A DNA stretch of 64,000 nt. It comes from Rubritepida flocculans DSM 14296 (GTDB taxonomy: Bacteria > Pseudomonadota > Alphaproteobacteria > Acetobacterales > Acetobacteraceae). Both the position numbers and the translations under genes were made by a program. Positions 18,618 through 27,032 of the stretch are shown here, piece after piece; the first letter of the stretch is position 1; each line of letters starts with the position of its first letter. The stretch is from NCBI RefSeq assembly GCF_000425365.1, contig NZ_AUDH01000001.1, positions 186,001-250,000 on the forward strand, given 5' to 3'. The notes beneath the pieces are model-generated. The model saw only the letters and a program-made list of their open reading frames with translations. It was not told the origin of the DNA and did not search any database.

Positions 18618-19321
18618 TGCAGGGGCCGCTTGCGGGGCAGGTCGCCCTGGTCACCGGCGCCTCGCGCGGGATCGGGCGCGCCGCGGCCATCGCCCTCGCC
18701 GCGCGGGGGGCGCATGTGGTGCTCACCGCGCGCACCCAGGGCGGGCTCGAGGAGGCGGACGACGCGATCCGCGCCCTTGGCGGCAGCGCCACCCTCCTGC
18801 CGCTCGACCTGATGAAGGAGGCCGAGCAGATCGACGCGATCGGCCCCTCCATCGTGGAGCGTTTCGGCCGGCTGGACATGCTGCTGCACGCCGCAGGCGT
18901 GCTCGCGAAGCTCACGCCCGCCGCGCACATCATGCCGAAGGACTGGGCGGAGAGCGTGGCCGTCAACGCCTCCGCCCTGTGGCGGCTGATCCGGAGCTGC
19001 GACCCGCCGCTGCGCGCCGCGCCCGCCGGGCGGGCGCTGATCGTCACCGACGCGATGGCCGAGACGCCCACCGCCTATTGGGGCCTCTACGCCGCGCCCA
19101 AGGCGGCGGCGGCCCATCTGGCGCTGTGCTGGGCGGCGGAGGTGGCGCGCACGCCGCTTCGCGTCGCGCTGGCCGATCCGGGGCCGGTGCGCTCGCGGCT
19201 GCGCGCCATCGCCTTCCCGGGCGAGCCGCCCGAGGCGCTGCGCACGGCCGATTCCGCCGGCGAGGCGCTGGCCGAGGCGCTGGCGCGGGGCTTCGACAAC
19301 GGGGCGCGGCTCAGGGTGTGA
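18617..19321 (+). CDS. SDR-family oxidoreductase
   Basis: A 234-residue short-chain dehydrogenase. The cofactor motif is LVTGASRGIGRAAA (TGxxxGxG, favouring NADP by the following AR), the structural motif is LLHAAGVLA (NNAG variant), and the active-site YAAPK matches YxxxK. The usual catalytic Ser on the preceding strand is replaced: the segment reads IVTDAMAETP. It resembles the YciK-type SDRs of unknown substrate. It starts one base inside the purF stop. The C terminus overlaps the 3' repeat fragment at 19318-19342. Function beyond the fold is not known. Confidence 0.82.
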   Translation: MQGPLAGQVALVTGASRGIGRAAAIALAARGAHVVLTARTQGGLEEADDAIRALGGSATLLPLDLMKEAEQIDAIGPSIVERFGRLDMLLHAAGVLAKLTPAAHIMPKDWAESVAVNASALWRLIRSCDPPLRAAPAGRALIVTDAMAETPTAYWGLYAAPKAAAAHLALCWAAEVARTPLRVALADPGPVRSRLRAIAFPGEPPEALRTADSAGEALAEALARGFDNGARLRV

Positions 19322-19342
19322 TTCGGGCGGCGGCTACGCCGG
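19318..19342 (-). repeat. truncated copy of the intergenic repeat end
   Basis: GTGATTCGGGCGGCGGCTAC and the next bases to 19342 match, with one mismatch in 25, the reverse complement of the end of the repeat at 25705-25729. As at the other copies, the motif begins at a gene's stop codon (TGA at 19319-19321). The rest of the repeat is not found here. Confidence 0.6.
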
Positions 19343-19485
19343 CCAGCCCAGGCAAGGAGTCGTCCGGCAAGAACAGTGGGCGGCGATCCGGTGCGGCTGT
19401 CAGGCGTCCGGATGCTGGATGGCATCTTTTCCGGAAGACGGGCCTTCGGACCTGGGTGGGAGTGGCCGGAAACCCTTGAAAAACT
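19322..19485. other. intergenic gap between the SDR and tRNA-Arg
   Basis: Apart from the short repeat fragment at its left edge, this gap of about 160 bp shows no open frame with a start and ribosome site, and no clear hairpin. It is slightly less GC-rich than the genes around it. Confidence 0.4.
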
Positions 19486-19562
19486 TGGCGGACCCGGCGC
19501 GATTCGAACGCACGACCTTTGCCTTCGGAGGGCAACGCTCTATCCAGCTGAGCTACGGGTCC
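19486..19562 (-). tRNA. tRNA-Arg (anticodon CCG)
   Basis: The reverse strand folds as a full cloverleaf: acceptor GGACCCG/CGGGTCC, D arm GCTC-AGCTGGATA-GAGC, anticodon arm TTGCC-CTCCGAA-GGCAA, T arm GTGCG-TTCGAAT-CGCGC, discriminator G, and an encoded CCA. Loop positions 34-36 are CCG, reading the arginine codon CGG. The gene stands alone, convergent with the SDR and upstream of nothing obviously co-transcribed. No integrase or attachment-site duplication is seen beside it. Confidence 0.97.
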
Positions 19563-19610
19563 GTCAGGGCCGTAGATACCCCGCCGCCCGCGCGGCGGGA
19601 AGCCCCGAAA

Positions 19611-20849
19611 CTACCTCCGCCGCGCCTCCACCAGCACCCCCGCCTCCTCCAGCCGCGCGATCTCGGCCTCGGAGAACCCCTTGGCCGCCAGCGCGCTGCG
19701 CGTGTGCTCGGCGAAGCGCGGCGGCGCGGCGCGGGTTCCCCCCGGCGTGCGCGAGAGCTTGATGGGCGTGCCCAGCCCCACGAAGCCGTCCTTCTCGGTG
19801 ATCATCGCGCGATGGGCGGTGTGCGGCTGGGCCATCGCCTCGTCCACATGCAGCACGGGGCCGGCGGGCAGCCCGGCGGCGAGCATGCGCCGGCACAGCT
19901 CATGCCCGTCCTCCTCCGCGAAGCGCGCGTCGAGGATTTCCGTCAGCGCCGCGCGGTTGACCACGCGCTGGCCGTTGGTGGCGAAGCGCGGGTCGCGCGC
20001 CACCTCGTCGAGGCCGAGGAAGGCGCAGAACTTCCGGAAGGTCGGGTCATTGCCGCAGCCGACGAAGATCTCGCAGGTCCGCGTGCGGAACTTCGCGTAG
20101 GGCGCGAGGTTGGGATGCGGGTTGCCGGTGGCCACCGGCCGCTTGCCGCCCAGGAAGTAGTTGGCCGCATGCGGGTGCAGCAGCGCCATGCCGCAATCGT
20201 GCAGCGTCATGTCGCAATACTGGCCGCGGCCCGACCGCTCGCGCTCGTAGAGCGCCATCAGGATGGCGATGGCCGAATAGAGCCCGGTGGCGAGGTCCAC
20301 GATGGGGGTGCCGAGCCGCGTGGGGCCGGAATCCTCGGTGCCGTTGATGGACATCAGCCCCACCATCGCCTGCACGATGGCGTCATAGCCCGGGAAGCCG
20401 CCGAGCGGGCCGTCCGCGCCGAAGCCCGAGACGCGGCAATGGATCAGGCGTGGGAAGCGCTTCGAGAGCACCTCCTCGTAGCCGAGCCCCCATTTCTCCA
20501 TGCTGCCGGGCTTGAAGTTCTCGATCAGCACATCCGCGCCGTCCAGCAGGCGCAGCAGCACCTCGCGCCCCTCGGGCCGCGAGAGATCGAGCCCCACCGA
20601 CTGCTTGTTGCGGTTGACGCCGAGGAAGTAGCTCGCATCCCCGTTCGCGTCGAAGGGCGGGCCCCAGTCGCGCACCTCGTCGCCCTGCGGGGGTTCGAGC
20701 TTGATCACCTCCGCGCCATGGTCGGAGAGGATCATGGTGCAGTAGGGCCCGCCCAGCACGCGCGTCAGGTCCACCACGCGCAGCCCGGCCAGGGCGCCGG
20801 GGCCGGTGGCGAGGGCGCGGCCCTCGGTCATCGGGATCGCGTCGGTCAT
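19611..20849 (-). CDS. CaiB/BaiF-family CoA-transferase
   Basis: A 412-residue class III CoA-transferase. The N-terminal motif LAGLRVVDLTRVLGGPYCTMILSDHGAEVIKLEPP is typical, as is the catalytic Asp region in FPGYDAIVQAMVGLMSING and GTPIVDLATGLYSAIAIL. These enzymes move CoA between organic acids by a ping-pong mechanism through an aspartyl-CoA anhydride. It is the last gene of an operon with two GctA/GctB-like subunits, overlapping the upstream gene by 4 bp (ATGA at 20846-20849). The set suggests activation of a dicarboxylic or aromatic-ring-fission acid, but the acid cannot be named. Confidence 0.87.
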   Translation of the reverse strand: MTDAIPMTEGRALATGPGALAGLRVVDLTRVLGGPYCTMILSDHGAEVIKLEPPQGDEVRDWGPPFDANGDASYFLGVNRNKQSVGLDLSRPEGREVLLRLLDGADVLIENFKPGSMEKWGLGYEEVLSKRFPRLIHCRVSGFGADGPLGGFPGYDAIVQAMVGLMSINGTEDSGPTRLGTPIVDLATGLYSAIAILMALYERERSGRGQYCDMTLHDCGMALLHPHAANYFLGGKRPVATGNPHPNLAPYAKFRTRTCEIFVGCGNDPTFRKFCAFLGLDEVARDPRFATNGQRVVNRAALTEILDARFAEEDGHELCRRMLAAGLPAGPVLHVDEAMAQPHTAHRAMITEKDGFVGLGTPIKLSRTPGGTRAAPPRFAEHTRSALAAKGFSEAEIARLEEAGVLVEARRR

Positions 20850-21592
20850 GCAGCCGCCTTCCGCCCGAACACGCGGGCGCAGAACTCGGGATAGGTTTCC
20901 AGCATCTCGTCGCAGACCGCGCCGCGCAGCAGCGCCAGCTCGGCCTCGGTCGGCGCGGGGGTTTCGGGCACCTCGCCCTCCACGTCGAAGGCGAAGCCCG
21001 TCATCGCCCGCACGCTCTCCACGCTCTCTCCCGGATGCACGGAGGCGAGGGAGAAGCGCGCACGCTCCGGGTGGAAGCGGAAGACGCAGCGCCCCGTCAC
21101 CAGCGCCTGGGCGTGGCCGCGGCGGAACACGCCCGGCTCGCTCACGCCGGGGGCGGAGATGTGCGCCACCCGCTCCACCAGCACGCGGGGCGAATGCTCC
21201 TCGCGGAACAGGATGGTGCGCCCGGCCATGTAGTACATGAAGGCCGAGCCGAAGCTGCCCGGGAAGCGCACCGCCATGCCGGGCCACTCACCGGTGCCGA
21301 TCAGGTTCAGGTTCGCCTGCCCGTCGATCTCGCCGCCGCCAAGGAAGAACAGGTCCACCCGGCCCTGGCCCGTCAGGTCGAACAGCTCGCGCGAGCCCTC
21401 GGTGAAGGGGTTGCCCGTGCGCTTGTGCAGCAGGGAGAGGCGGAGCGGATCGCCCTGCTTCACGCAGAGCCAGCAGGCCGCGGCCGGGATGGGCGAGGCG
21501 GCGCCCACCGCGATGTGGCGCGTCGGCGCCTCGCGGATCAGCCGCGCGATGGTGGTGGCGAGCAGCTCCTCGGGCTTGAACATCGCGCTCAT
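20846..21592 (-). CDS. CoA-transferase beta subunit (GctB-like)
   Basis: A 248-residue family I CoA-transferase subunit resembling the glutaconate CoA-transferase beta chain: GAASPIPAAACWL near the N terminus and FFLGGGEIDGQANLNLIGTG in the core. It should pair with the alpha subunit encoded just upstream. ATG at 21592 overlaps the alpha stop (ATGA), and the end overlaps the CaiB-type gene by 4 bp, so the three proteins are translationally coupled. A class I pair next to a class III transferase is an unusual partnership, which suggests two CoA-exchange steps in one pathway or a non-canonical role for the pair. Confidence 0.83.
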   Translation of the reverse strand: MSAMFKPEELLATTIARLIREAPTRHIAVGAASPIPAAACWLCVKQGDPLRLSLLHKRTGNPFTEGSRELFDLTGQGRVDLFFLGGGEIDGQANLNLIGTGEWPGMAVRFPGSFGSAFMYYMAGRTILFREEHSPRVLVERVAHISAPGVSEPGVFRRGHAQALVTGRCVFRFHPERARFSLASVHPGESVESVRAMTGFAFDVEGEVPETPAPTEAELALLRGAVCDEMLETYPEFCARVFGRKAAA

Positions 21593-22410
21593 TCCGCGGC
21601 CACCGCGCGCCCGTCGAAGACATGGCGCGCGCACCATTCGGCGAAGCCCGCCTCGGTGCGGGCGGCGCGCGCGTAGTCCAGCACATGGGCCGTGTCGAAG
21701 CCGTATTCGTCGAGCAGCGCGGCCGGCTGCGCGCCCCGCTCGGCGATGGCCACCGCCTCGACATAGGTGGCGCTGATGGCGCCGGGGCAGAGGCGCTCAT
21801 CCTCCAGGAAATTGCCCTCCACCACGCGCTCGACGGTGACGAGCACGCGGCGGCTGGCATGCGCCAGCGTGGCGCATTCGCGCCGCCGCCCCACCCAGAC
21901 ATTGCCCGCGCTGTCGGCCATCACGGCGTGGAAGGCCGCCACATCGGGCTGCAGGGCGGGCAGCAGGGCGATCTTCTCGCCGGTGCCGAAGGGGCTTTCC
22001 ACCACCTTCCAGTCCGGCCGGTGGGCCAGGATGTCGCTGCCGATCAGCCCGCGCAGCGGCATGAAGGGCACGCCCTTCTCGGCCGCCTGCAGCATGGTGT
22101 GCATGGCGGGGCAGGTGGCGTCGCGGATGCGGATGCGCCCTTCCTTCAGCGCGGCGGTGAAACGGGGCGCGAAGCCCGCCTCGCCCAGCGTCACCGCGCT
22201 CGTCTCCACCTCGGCCACGCAGCCCGCGCCGATCAGGATGTCGGTCGCGAAGCCCGAGATGGGCACGCCGATCAGCCGAAGCCCCTTCGCGCCGCGGCGG
22301 ATCAGCGCCTTGGCGAGCGCCACGGAGGGCAGCGAGTTGTCGGGCGGCAGCGCGAGGCTCGCGCCATCCGGGATGGAGGCGGCCATGGCCTCCAGGCTGA
22401 TCGGGGTCAT
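21589..22410 (-). CDS. CoA-transferase alpha subunit (GctA-like)
   Basis: A 273-residue family I CoA-transferase subunit and the first gene of the operon. It shows the early glycine-rich segment DGASLALPPDNSLPSVALAKALIRRGAKGLRLIGVP and a conserved DILIGAGCVAEVETSAVTLGE-like region for the CoA site. In family I heterodimers the catalytic Glu lies on one subunit; it cannot be assigned here by eye. Start at 22410; a weak purine stretch (GGGAGGG) lies upstream. It is divergent to nothing: the Rmf-like gene upstream is also on minus, about 60 bp away. Confidence 0.83.
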   Translation of the reverse strand: MTPISLEAMAASIPDGASLALPPDNSLPSVALAKALIRRGAKGLRLIGVPISGFATDILIGAGCVAEVETSAVTLGEAGFAPRFTAALKEGRIRIRDATCPAMHTMLQAAEKGVPFMPLRGLIGSDILAHRPDWKVVESPFGTGEKIALLPALQPDVAAFHAVMADSAGNVWVGRRRECATLAHASRRVLVTVERVVEGNFLEDERLCPGAISATYVEAVAIAERGAQPAALLDEYGFDTAHVLDYARAARTEAGFAEWCARHVFDGRAVAAE

Positions 22411-22473
22411 CGGTGCATCCCTCCCGCCGGCATGCTTACGCCCGAAGCGGGGGCGAGGCGAGGGGGCGGCCCG

Positions 22474-22713
22474 TCAGAAGGGCTCGGCGCGGTCGGCGCG
22501 CAGCAGCCGGGCGAAGCCGGCCTTCTGGCGCTCATGGCCCGTCACCGCATCGGCCAGCGCGTCGAGCCAGCCGGCGAACCAGGCCTTCCCCCAGTTGCCG
22601 GTCTGCGCCATCGGGTTCTCCAGCACCGAGGCGCCGGCATAGAAGGCCTGGCGGCCGGCCGCATAGGCGTCGTCGGTGACAAACTCGTCCTCGGGGTCCA
22701 CGTCCTCGGGCAC
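22474..22713 (-). CDS. small protein with ribosome-modulation-factor-like (Rmf/CrpP) motif
   Basis: A 79-residue acidic small protein. Its core, AYAAGRQAFYAGASVLENPM followed by WGKAWFAGWLDALAD, resembles the Rmf/CrpP fold (A-x-x-x-G-x-x-A-x-x-x-G ... NP ... W-x-x-G-W), so a ribosome-associated or small zinc-less Rmf-like role is possible. A GTG at 22713 is preferred because AGGAG sits 7 bases upstream; a longer frame from ATG 22821 would add an unlike leader. Its neighbours give no functional clue. The motif assignment is by eye only. Confidence 0.6.
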   Translation of the reverse strand: MPEDVDPEDEFVTDDAYAAGRQAFYAGASVLENPMAQTGNWGKAWFAGWLDALADAVTGHERQKAGFARLLRADRAEPF

Positions 22714-22835
22714 CGTCGGGCTCCTGGCTGTCGGCGCGGCCGCATCGCCGCCCGTCTCATATAGAGAGCATGGCGCGACCGCGACAGCGCCACCCTGGCG
22801 AAGGCTTAACCCTGTCTTCATGCGGCACGCGCCAG

Positions 22836-23822
22836 ATGAGACGCGTGAGCCTGCCCGACCCCGCCCTGTTCGACCCCGTCCGCTTCCCCGGCGAGACCGA
22901 GGAGGAACCCTGGCCGCCGCCCGCCTTCGACTTCGACGCCCCCTGGCTCAACGACCCGCAACTCGGCTTCGAGCGCGGCCCCGACGGGCAGATCGTCTTC
23001 GTGCGGCGCTGCGATGCGGTGCGCCTCGTCCTCGATGTGGAGACGGCCCATTCCGCCCTCGACCTCGCCCCCGGCAGCCGGGATTTCCGCCTGCTGCGGC
23101 TGATCCCCTCGGCGCTGCGCCTGGTCGAGGTGGTGGCCCCGCGCGACCCGGTGCCCCCCACCCTGCGGGGCGAACCGCCGCCCCCGCCGCGCGAGCATCA
23201 CCTCTATGCCGCCACCACCGCCCTGGTCGGCGCGCTGGAGCGCGATTCCGGGCCCGCCAGCGAGGCCTTCATGGCCGCGCTGCGCCGCATCCCCCCCGGC
23301 CCCCAGATGTTCGAGATGGCCGCGGCGCGCTGCGTCACCGACGGGCGGCTGGAGCTGGAGCGCGTGGCCCGGCTCGCGCGCTCGCTGCAGCGGCTTGCGC
23401 GCGCCCATGCCAGCGTGCTGGCCGCCCACGCCGAGCAGCCCGACTATGCGGGCATGGAGCGCATGGTGCACGCCACCGCCCGCGTGCTGCTGCGCGATGC
23501 CGGCTGGTCGGGCGATCTGCTCGGCCTCGCGGTGCGTCAGGCCTGCCCGCTCTCCGCCGTCCCGCGCGAGACGGCGGAGGCGCTGCGCCGCGCCGCGGCG
23601 GCGGAGCTCGAGGGGCAATCCAGCTTCGCCGCCGTGGAGGCGCTGGTGCAGCGCCAGGCGCAGCTCCGCGACCGGCTGGTGGACCTCGGCCTGTTCTGGC
23701 GGCGCCTCGCCGCCGCCTGGGCCAGCGTCCATCCCGAAACCACCGACCGGCGCGAGGTGGACGCGCTGTGCCGCAACCTCATCCGCCGGCTCCAGCTCAA
23801 GAGCCTCTACGCCCCGCCCTGA
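22836..23822 (+). CDS. conserved hypothetical protein
   Basis: A 328-residue soluble protein with no motif I recognise. It is helix-rich after residue 115 with a stretch of prolines (EPPPPPREH) separating an N-terminal region (PDPALFDPVRFPGE, aromatic and acidic) from the helical C-terminal part, which contains many Ala/Leu/Arg repeats. No signal peptide or membrane segment is seen. The start could also be ATG at 22770 (22 residues longer); 22836 is chosen for the sequence DPALFDPVRF close to the N terminus. A hairpin follows the stop. It has the codon bias of a real gene in this genome. Confidence 0.6.
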   Translation: MRRVSLPDPALFDPVRFPGETEEEPWPPPAFDFDAPWLNDPQLGFERGPDGQIVFVRRCDAVRLVLDVETAHSALDLAPGSRDFRLLRLIPSALRLVEVVAPRDPVPPTLRGEPPPPPREHHLYAATTALVGALERDSGPASEAFMAALRRIPPGPQMFEMAAARCVTDGRLELERVARLARSLQRLARAHASVLAAHAEQPDYAGMERMVHATARVLLRDAGWSGDLLGLAVRQACPLSAVPRETAEALRRAAAAELEGQSSFAAVEALVQRQAQLRDRLVDLGLFWRRLAAAWASVHPETTDRREVDALCRNLIRRLQLKSLYAPP

Positions 23823-23824
23823 CG

Positions 23825-23845
23825 GGGCGGCCGGAGAGGCCGCCC
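23825..23845. terminator. GC-rich hairpin after the hypothetical gene
   Basis: GGGCGGCC (23825-23832), loop GGAGA, GGCCGCCC (23838-23845) begins 3 bases after the stop at 23822. The 8-bp stem is perfect. No U-tract follows, as for most hairpins in this window. Confidence 0.55.
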
Positions 23846-23848
23846 GCG

Positions 23849-23871
23849 TCATCCCGGCGGCCGCTGGCATG
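23849..23871. repeat. single-stem REP-like unit (GCGGCCGCTGG core)
   Basis: TCATCCCGGCGGCCGCTGGC, continuing to 23871, is nearly identical to the palindrome at 37852-37875 and shares the core GCGGCCGCTGGnATG with the arms of the larger repeats at 25565 and 44317. It lies between two plus-strand genes. Confidence 0.55.
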
Positions 23872-23938
23872 CGCCGCCCCGGGGGTGGATGCCGCGCCGC
23901 TTTTCGGCCAGCCTCCCGCCAAAGCAGGAGGGCGCGGC

Positions 23939-24372
23939 ATGACGGGTTCGATGCCGGACGAGTTCGGCGTGGAGGGGGATTGGACCATCGCGCGGCGGCA
24001 TGTCGTCCGCTGGGCGGAATGCGACCTCTACGGCCATGTGAACCACGCCGCCTACCTCGTCATGTTCGAGGATCTGCGCATCGAGCACTGGCTCTCGCTC
24101 GGCCAGGCGCTGCGGCCGGACGCGCCGGGGCCCGTGGTGGCCAAGCTGGAGGCGCGCTACCACCGCTCCATCGGCTTCCTGGACGAGGTGCTGCTGACGC
24201 TGCGCGTGCCGAGCCTGCGCCGCACCAGCTTCGTCCATGAATACGCGGTGTGGCGGAAGGGGCTCGTCTTCTCCTGCACCGCGCTGCTGGTCTGCGCGCA
24301 GGACGGCGCGAGCCTTCCCATCCCCGACGAGGCGCGCCGCCTGATGGTGGAGCGCGACGGCGCGCGCCAGGC

Positions 24373-24376
<4 letters not shown>
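23939..24376 (+). CDS. acyl-CoA thioesterase (4HBT hotdog family)
   Basis: A 145-residue single hotdog-fold thioesterase. The active-site motif of the 4-hydroxybenzoyl-CoA thioesterase class appears as RWAECDLYGHVNHAAYLVMFED (Asp-x-x-Gly-His-Val-Asn), with the catalytic Asp at about residue 29. The protein hydrolyses acyl- or aroyl-CoA in the cytosol. ATG at 23939 has AGGAGGG 8 bases upstream. The stop overlaps the MFS start (GTGA at 24373-24376), so hydrolysis of a CoA ester and export or import of the acid may be coupled; this is inference. Confidence 0.87.
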
Positions 24377-25542
<1,166 letters not shown>

Positions 25543-25562
25543 TGGGGCGGGCCCTGGCCCCG

Positions 25563-25728
25563 CTCATACCAGCGGCCGCTGATTTCGACTCCTGAGGAGC
25601 CGGTGCGGCCGCTGGTATGTCTTTGTTTTGGCACGCCGCCGCCCCACCGGGTCCCAACGCGGCTTGCCGCGTTGGGTGGTGGCAACCCGGCGTGCGAGAC
25701 ACGTCCGGCGTAGCCGCCGCCCGTATCA
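25563..25728. repeat. multi-stem intergenic repeat, copy 1
   Basis: This 166-bp unit lies between convergent genes. Perfect stem 1: CATACCAGCGGCCGC (25565-25579) with GCGGCCGCTGGTATG (25605-25619). Perfect stem 2: CCCAACGCGGC (25653-25663) with GCCGCGTTGGG (25666-25676). A weaker third stem ends in the alanine dehydrogenase stop codon (TGATACGG on the minus strand). Copy 2 at 44317-44481 keeps the same plan and unpaired segments (GATTTCGACTCCTGAG, TTGTTTTGGC, CACCGGGTCCCA), but stem 2 differs by compensating changes. Confidence 0.85.
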
Positions 25729-26844
25729 CCCAGCCAGCGCCTGCTCGAGCGGCAGCGCCGCCTCTCCCAGCGCCGCCGCCACGGCGGGATGCACCACGCG
25801 CCCCGCATGCACGTTGACGCCGCGCGCCAGATGCGGGTCCGCCGCCGCCGCCGCGCGCCAGCCATGGTCGGCGAGCGCGAGGACGAAGGGCAGGGTGGCG
25901 TTGTTCAGCGCCACCGCCGAGGTGCGCGCCACCGCGCCCGGCATGTTGGTGACGCAGTAGTGCACCACCCCCTCCTCCACATAGGTCGGGTCGGCATGGG
26001 TGGTGGGGCGGGAGGTCTCGACGCAGCCGCCCTGGTCTATCGCCACATCCACGATCACGCTGCCCGGGCGCATCCGGCGCACCAGCTCGCGCGGGACGAG
26101 GCGCGGGGCCTCCGCCCCCGGCACGAGCACCGCGCCGATCAGCAGATCGGCCTCCAGCACCGCGCGCTCGATGGAATCGCGGGTGGCGAAGAGCGTGTCC
26201 ACCATGCCGCCGAACTCGATGTCCAGCGCGCGCAGCGCGGCGGGGGCGCGGTCCAGCACCGTCACGCGCGCGCGCATGCCATGGGCGATGCGCGCGGCGT
26301 TCGCCCCCACCACCCCGCCGCCGAGGATCGCCACCCGCGCCGGGGGCGCGCCCGGCACGCCGCCAAGCAGCACGCCCGCCCCGCCCATTTCCTTCTCCAG
26401 ACAGCGCGCGCCGACCTGCACGGCCATGCGCCCGGCCACCTCGCTCATCGGCGCGAGCAGCGGCAGGCCGCCGCGCGCGTCCGTCACCGTCTCGTAGGCG
26501 ATGGCGGTGGCGCCGCTCTCCATCAGCCCGCGCGCCTGGGCCGGATCGGGCGCGAGGTGAAGATAGGCGAAGAGCACCTGGCCCGGCCGCAGCCGCGCCC
26601 ATTCCCGGGGCTGCGGCTCCTTCACCTTCACCAGCAGCTCCGCGGCGGCGAAGACCTCGGCGGCGTCGGCGGTGATGGCGGCGCCGGCGGCGCGATAGGC
26701 CGCGTCCTCGAAGCCGATGGCCGCGCCGGCCCCGCTCTCCACCAGCACCTCATGCCCGTGCGCGACCAGCTCCCGCACCGCGGCGGGCACGAGGCCCACG
26801 CGGTATTCGTGCACCTTCACCTCGCGCGGAACGCCCACGCGCAT
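25726..26844 (-). CDS. ald: alanine dehydrogenase
   Basis: A 372-residue NAD-dependent alanine dehydrogenase that interconverts L-alanine with pyruvate and ammonia. Family features: MRVGVPREVKVHEYRVGLVP at the N terminus, the pyruvate-binding Lys in LLVKVKEP, the histidine in AYLHLAP, and the nucleotide motif VAILGGGVVGANAARIA. Length is normal. ATG at 26844 has GGGAGGG about 6 bases upstream. It diverges from the universal stress protein gene across 188 bp containing a TTGCG-N4-CGCAA palindrome, which might control one or both genes. Its stop lies inside repeat copy 1. Confidence 0.94.
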   Translation of the reverse strand: MRVGVPREVKVHEYRVGLVPAAVRELVAHGHEVLVESGAGAAIGFEDAAYRAAGAAITADAAEVFAAAELLVKVKEPQPREWARLRPGQVLFAYLHLAPDPAQARGLMESGATAIAYETVTDARGGLPLLAPMSEVAGRMAVQVGARCLEKEMGGAGVLLGGVPGAPPARVAILGGGVVGANAARIAHGMRARVTVLDRAPAALRALDIEFGGMVDTLFATRDSIERAVLEADLLIGAVLVPGAEAPRLVPRELVRRMRPGSVIVDVAIDQGGCVETSRPTTHADPTYVEEGVVHYCVTNMPGAVARTSAVALNNATLPFVLALADHGWRAAAAADPHLARGVNVHAGRVVHPAVAAALGEAALPLEQALAG

Positions 26845-26899
26845 CGCCACCCTCCCTTCTTCGCGAATCCGGCTGAGAACCGCATGTCCGCCGCCCGGG

Positions 26900-26921
26900 C
26901 GCCTTGCGCCGGCGCAAGGCG
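26900..26921. promoter_or_regulatory. 22-bp perfect palindrome, Crp/Fnr-type half-site spacing
   Basis: CGCCTTGCGCCGGCGCAAGGCG is a perfect palindrome in the divergent gap between ald and the stress-protein gene. Its centre TTGCG-CCGG-CGCAA (26904-26917) has the TTG-N8-CAA plan of Crp/Fnr-family operators and is close to NnrR-type sites (TTGCG-N4-CxCAA). It lies 116 bp before the stress-protein start and 59 bp before the ald start. A GC-rich hairpin by chance is the alternative. Confidence 0.5.
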
Positions 26922-27032
26922 GGGCGCAGGGTGCGGGGCCACACTGGACGATGACGCGATCCCGGCCGGCCTCGGCCCCCGCCGCGCCCGGCGGCGCAGG
27001 ACGAGGCGGCGCATGAAAGGACATGGCCGCCC

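Noticed and set aside
19486-19562. Genomic island attachment at tRNA-Arg
   Set aside because: No integrase gene and no direct repeat of the tRNA 3' end is visible in the window.
22740-22790. Promoter pair around the TATAGAGAG stretch
   Set aside because: A TATAT-like -10 exists on the minus strand, but no acceptable -35 at 16-18 bp; not reported as a feature.
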